Assembly (NCBI GenBank): GCA_031081585.1 | Contig: JAVHLY010000029.1 | Span: 1 to 35,973 of the forward strand | Reading direction: 5' to 3' | Length of the DNA: 35,973 nucleotides | Source of the DNA: Armatimonadota bacterium | Lineage (GTDB): Bacteria > Sysuimicrobiota > Sysuimicrobiia > Sysuimicrobiales > Humicultoraceae | Shown here: one piece after another, positions 34,600 through 35,973 of the stretch | How positions within the stretch are numbered: the first letter of the stretch is position 1 | Layout of the letters: each line of letters begins with the position of its first letter | The notes under the pieces: model-generated | What the model was told of the DNA's origin: nothing | What the model saw: the letters and a program-made list of their open reading frames with translations, nothing else | Database searches by the model: none | Position numbers and translations under genes: made by a program

Positions 34600-35661
34600 A
34601 TGCGCTGGCTCGGGATCCTGGCGTTCGTCACCATCCTGCCGCTCACGTCTGCGGTGCTCCGTCCTGCTGCGGCGGTGCCCACCCTGGGCGCCGGGTTCAC
34701 CATCCGGGTGACCGGCGACATCGTCATCCCCGGGGGCACCACGATGGTCGGCACGGTCGTCACGCTCAACGGCAACATCACGGTGGACGGGCGGCTGGAG
34801 GGGGATGCCGTCACACTGAACGGCGACATCGGTGTACGCGGCGAGGTCACCGGATCGGTCCGCACCCTGAACGGCTCGGTGACCGTGTACGGCACCGGCG
34901 GGGTGGGCGGCGACGCCACCGCCTTCAACGGCGTGGTGACGGTCCTGCCGGGCGGCCACGTGGCAGGACAGGTGCGGCGTGGTGTCTTCCACCCCGCCAC
35001 CCCGACGCCGTCCCCTGGGGTCATGCCGCCTCCGGGAGTGACGCCACCCGCCCTTCCACCGGCCCCACCGCCGGTGGCCACCCCCGCGCCCCCGCCGCCA
35101 GCGGCTGTGCCGCCGCCCTTCGACACGTACCGGGAGGAGTGGTGGCGGCCGCTGCAGGTCCTCTTCTTCGTCTTCAAGCTCTCGGTCCTGGTGGTGCTGG
35201 GAGGCCTCGGGGTCTTGCTGGTGGGGCTGCTTCCCGACACCTTCGTGCGTCTGGCCGAGACCCTCCAGGCCTGGCCGCTGCACACCCTGCTCGCCGGCGT
35301 CGGGTGGTGGGTGGCGCTGGCGGCGGGGGCGGTGGTGCTGGCGGTGAGCCTGGTGGGCATCCCGCTGCTCTTCCTGCTGCCAGCGCTCGTGGGGGCACTC
35401 TCGCTGGTCGGCTACGCCACCGTGGCCTTCTGGGTGGGACGGCGGTTGCAGACGGGGGCGCCGCGTCCGCTGCGTCAGGCGGCCATGGGGGCGGTGGTGG
35501 TCGGGCTCGTGGCGCTGATGCCGGTGGTGGGGAACGTGGTACTGGGGCTGACGCTCACGTGGGGGATCGGCACGGTCCTGGCGGCGGTCTACCGGGCGGT
35601 GCGGCGACCGCCGCCGGCACCCACTGCGCCGGCCCCTTCGCCGCCGCAGCCGATGGTATAA
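34600..35661 (+). CDS. Beta-solenoid (bactofilin/polymer-forming-like) membrane protein
   Basis: 353 residues from ATG 34600, chosen for GGGGAGG 6 bases upstream over GTG 34552. Order: signal peptide (WLGILAFVTILPLTSAVLRPAAA), then about four short repeats with a TLNG or AFNG core (VVTLNGNITV, AVTLNGDIGV, VRTLNGSVTV, ATAFNGVVTV), which resemble polymer-forming solenoid repeats. A Pro-rich linker (about 133-175) follows, then four membrane spans (VLFFVFKLSVLVVLGGLGVL and later) and a Pro-rich tail. The solenoid would lie outside the membrane. Function unknown. Confidence 0.8.
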   Translation: MRWLGILAFVTILPLTSAVLRPAAAVPTLGAGFTIRVTGDIVIPGGTTMVGTVVTLNGNITVDGRLEGDAVTLNGDIGVRGEVTGSVRTLNGSVTVYGTGGVGGDATAFNGVVTVLPGGHVAGQVRRGVFHPATPTPSPGVMPPPGVTPPALPPAPPPVATPAPPPPAAVPPPFDTYREEWWRPLQVLFFVFKLSVLVVLGGLGVLLVGLLPDTFVRLAETLQAWPLHTLLAGVGWWVALAAGAVVLAVSLVGIPLLFLLPALVGALSLVGYATVAFWVGRRLQTGAPRPLRQAAMGAVVVGLVALMPVVGNVVLGLTLTWGIGTVLAAVYRAVRRPPPAPTAPAPSPPQPMV

Positions 35662-35662
35662 T
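35654..35662 (+). promoter_or_regulatory. Extended -10 promoter of tRNA-Arg
   Basis: TGGTATAAT (35654-35662) combines TGn with a perfect TATAAT. It overlaps the stop codon of the preceding gene. Transcription would begin about 35669, 6 bases before the tRNA. No -35 is evident. Confidence 0.7.
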
Positions 35663-35674
35663 GAACCTGCCTAC

Positions 35675-35750
35675 GCGCCCGTAGCTCAGCGGAGAGAGCG
35701 TTGGCCTCCGGAGCCAAAGGTCGGGGGTTCAAATCCCTCCGGGCGCGCCA
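35675..35750 (+). tRNA. tRNA-Arg (anticodon CCG), CCA encoded
   Basis: The acceptor GCGCCCG (35675-35681) pairs with CGGGCGC (35740-35746), followed by discriminator G and encoded CCA (35748-35750). The anticodon stem TTGGC/GCCAA closes the loop CTCCGGA, giving anticodon CCG (codon CGG). D-arm GCTCAGCGGAGAGAGC and T-loop GTTCAAATC are normal. 76 bases. Confidence 0.97.
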
Positions 35751-35771
35751 CCTGGCGAGACTCCCCGCTGT

Positions 35772-35973
35772 TCAACCCGCTCGCGCTGCGGCCAGGAGCT
35801 CCCGCGCCCGCCGCACCACGTTGACGATGTGCTCGGGCGACGGGGGTTCGCCGGCGCGGCCGAAGATCGACCCCCCCAGGGCCACGCCCACCGCCCCGGC
35901 GCGCACCATGGGAGCGATGCGATCCAGCGTCATGTTGCCCACCGCCACCGCCCTGAGCTGCGGGTACGGCCCC
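35772..35973 (-). CDS. KDPG/KHG aldolase-like protein, C-terminal part (partial)
   Basis: The minus-strand frame is open from the window edge to TGA at 35772-35774, giving 66 residues. GPYPQLRAVAVGNMTLDRIAPMV followed by RAGAVGVALGGSIFG matches the last two strands of the KDPG/4-hydroxy-2-oxoglutarate aldolase barrel, with the phosphate-site glycine region near AVGVALGG. The catalytic Lys and Glu lie outside the window. Assignment rests on this short part, so a related barrel enzyme is possible. Confidence 0.7.
   Translation of the reverse strand, partial: GPYPQLRAVAVGNMTLDRIAPMVRAGAVGVALGGSIFGRAGEPPSPEHIVNVVRRARELLAAARAG

Overview
The window is very GC-rich bacterial DNA, about 70% G+C or more by eye. 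It is densely packed, and most neighbouring genes on a strand overlap by a GTGA or ATGA stop/start. The organism is not named by any marker here. An FMN riboswitch on a Bacillus-type ribD-ribE-ribBA-ribH order, a Met T-box with a factor-independent terminator, CCA-encoded tRNAs and core-type MetE proteins point to a GC-rich lineage near Bacillota or a related little-cultured phylum. This placement is inference.

Layout. 2-115: tail of an unidentified gene. 253-7411 (+): extended -10 promoter, FMN riboswitch, four riboflavin genes, a YtcJ-type amidohydrolase, then an ECF sigma factor, its zinc anti-sigma factor and a periplasmic Spy/LTxxQ-like protein, all nearly contiguous. 7510-8150 (-): zinc-ribbon protein and HTH protein. 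8189-8941 (+): a two-domain thioredoxin-fold protein whose only CxxC-type site is TGA-Pro-His-Cys. An in-frame TGA sits at the first redox position, followed at the right distance by a perfect 9-bp hairpin with a GG apical loop. This is a strong selenoprotein candidate and the most notable item here. 8875-9970 (-): small winged-helix-like protein and a Nudix hydrolase. 10278-15109 (-): a complete BMP-type nucleoside ABC importer (binding protein, double ATPase, two permeases). 15572-15659 (-): tRNA-Leu(CAG). 15792-20130 (+): MrfA/YprA-type helicase, MFS transporter, DinB-like protein. 20215-23727 (+): rsmI, a DUF2007/DapA-like fusion, a phosphoribosyltransferase and msrA. 23754-25768 (-): metallo-beta-lactamase-fold protein, a frameshifted secreted protein and an N-terminally short trypsin-like protein. 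25871-30826 (+): Met T-box leader and terminator, two paralogous core-MetE proteins, a GNAT acetyltransferase and metG. 30874-31840 (-): epimerase frameshifted inside its catalytic YxxxK. 31881-35661 (+): tatD, M48 protease, ComB-like protein, and a beta-solenoid membrane protein. 35675-35750 (+): tRNA-Arg(CCG). 35772-35973 (-): 3' part of a KDPG-aldolase-like gene.

How the parts work together. The riboflavin operon makes riboflavin from GTP and ribulose 5-phosphate under FMN control. The sigma/anti-sigma/Spy trio looks like an envelope-stress module fused to its 3' end. The T-box operon joins methionine synthesis to methionyl-tRNA charging under uncharged tRNA-Met. MsrA, the putative selenoprotein and the zinc proteins suggest attention to thiol redox. 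Two genes carry single-base frameshifts, which may be real decay or assembly errors.
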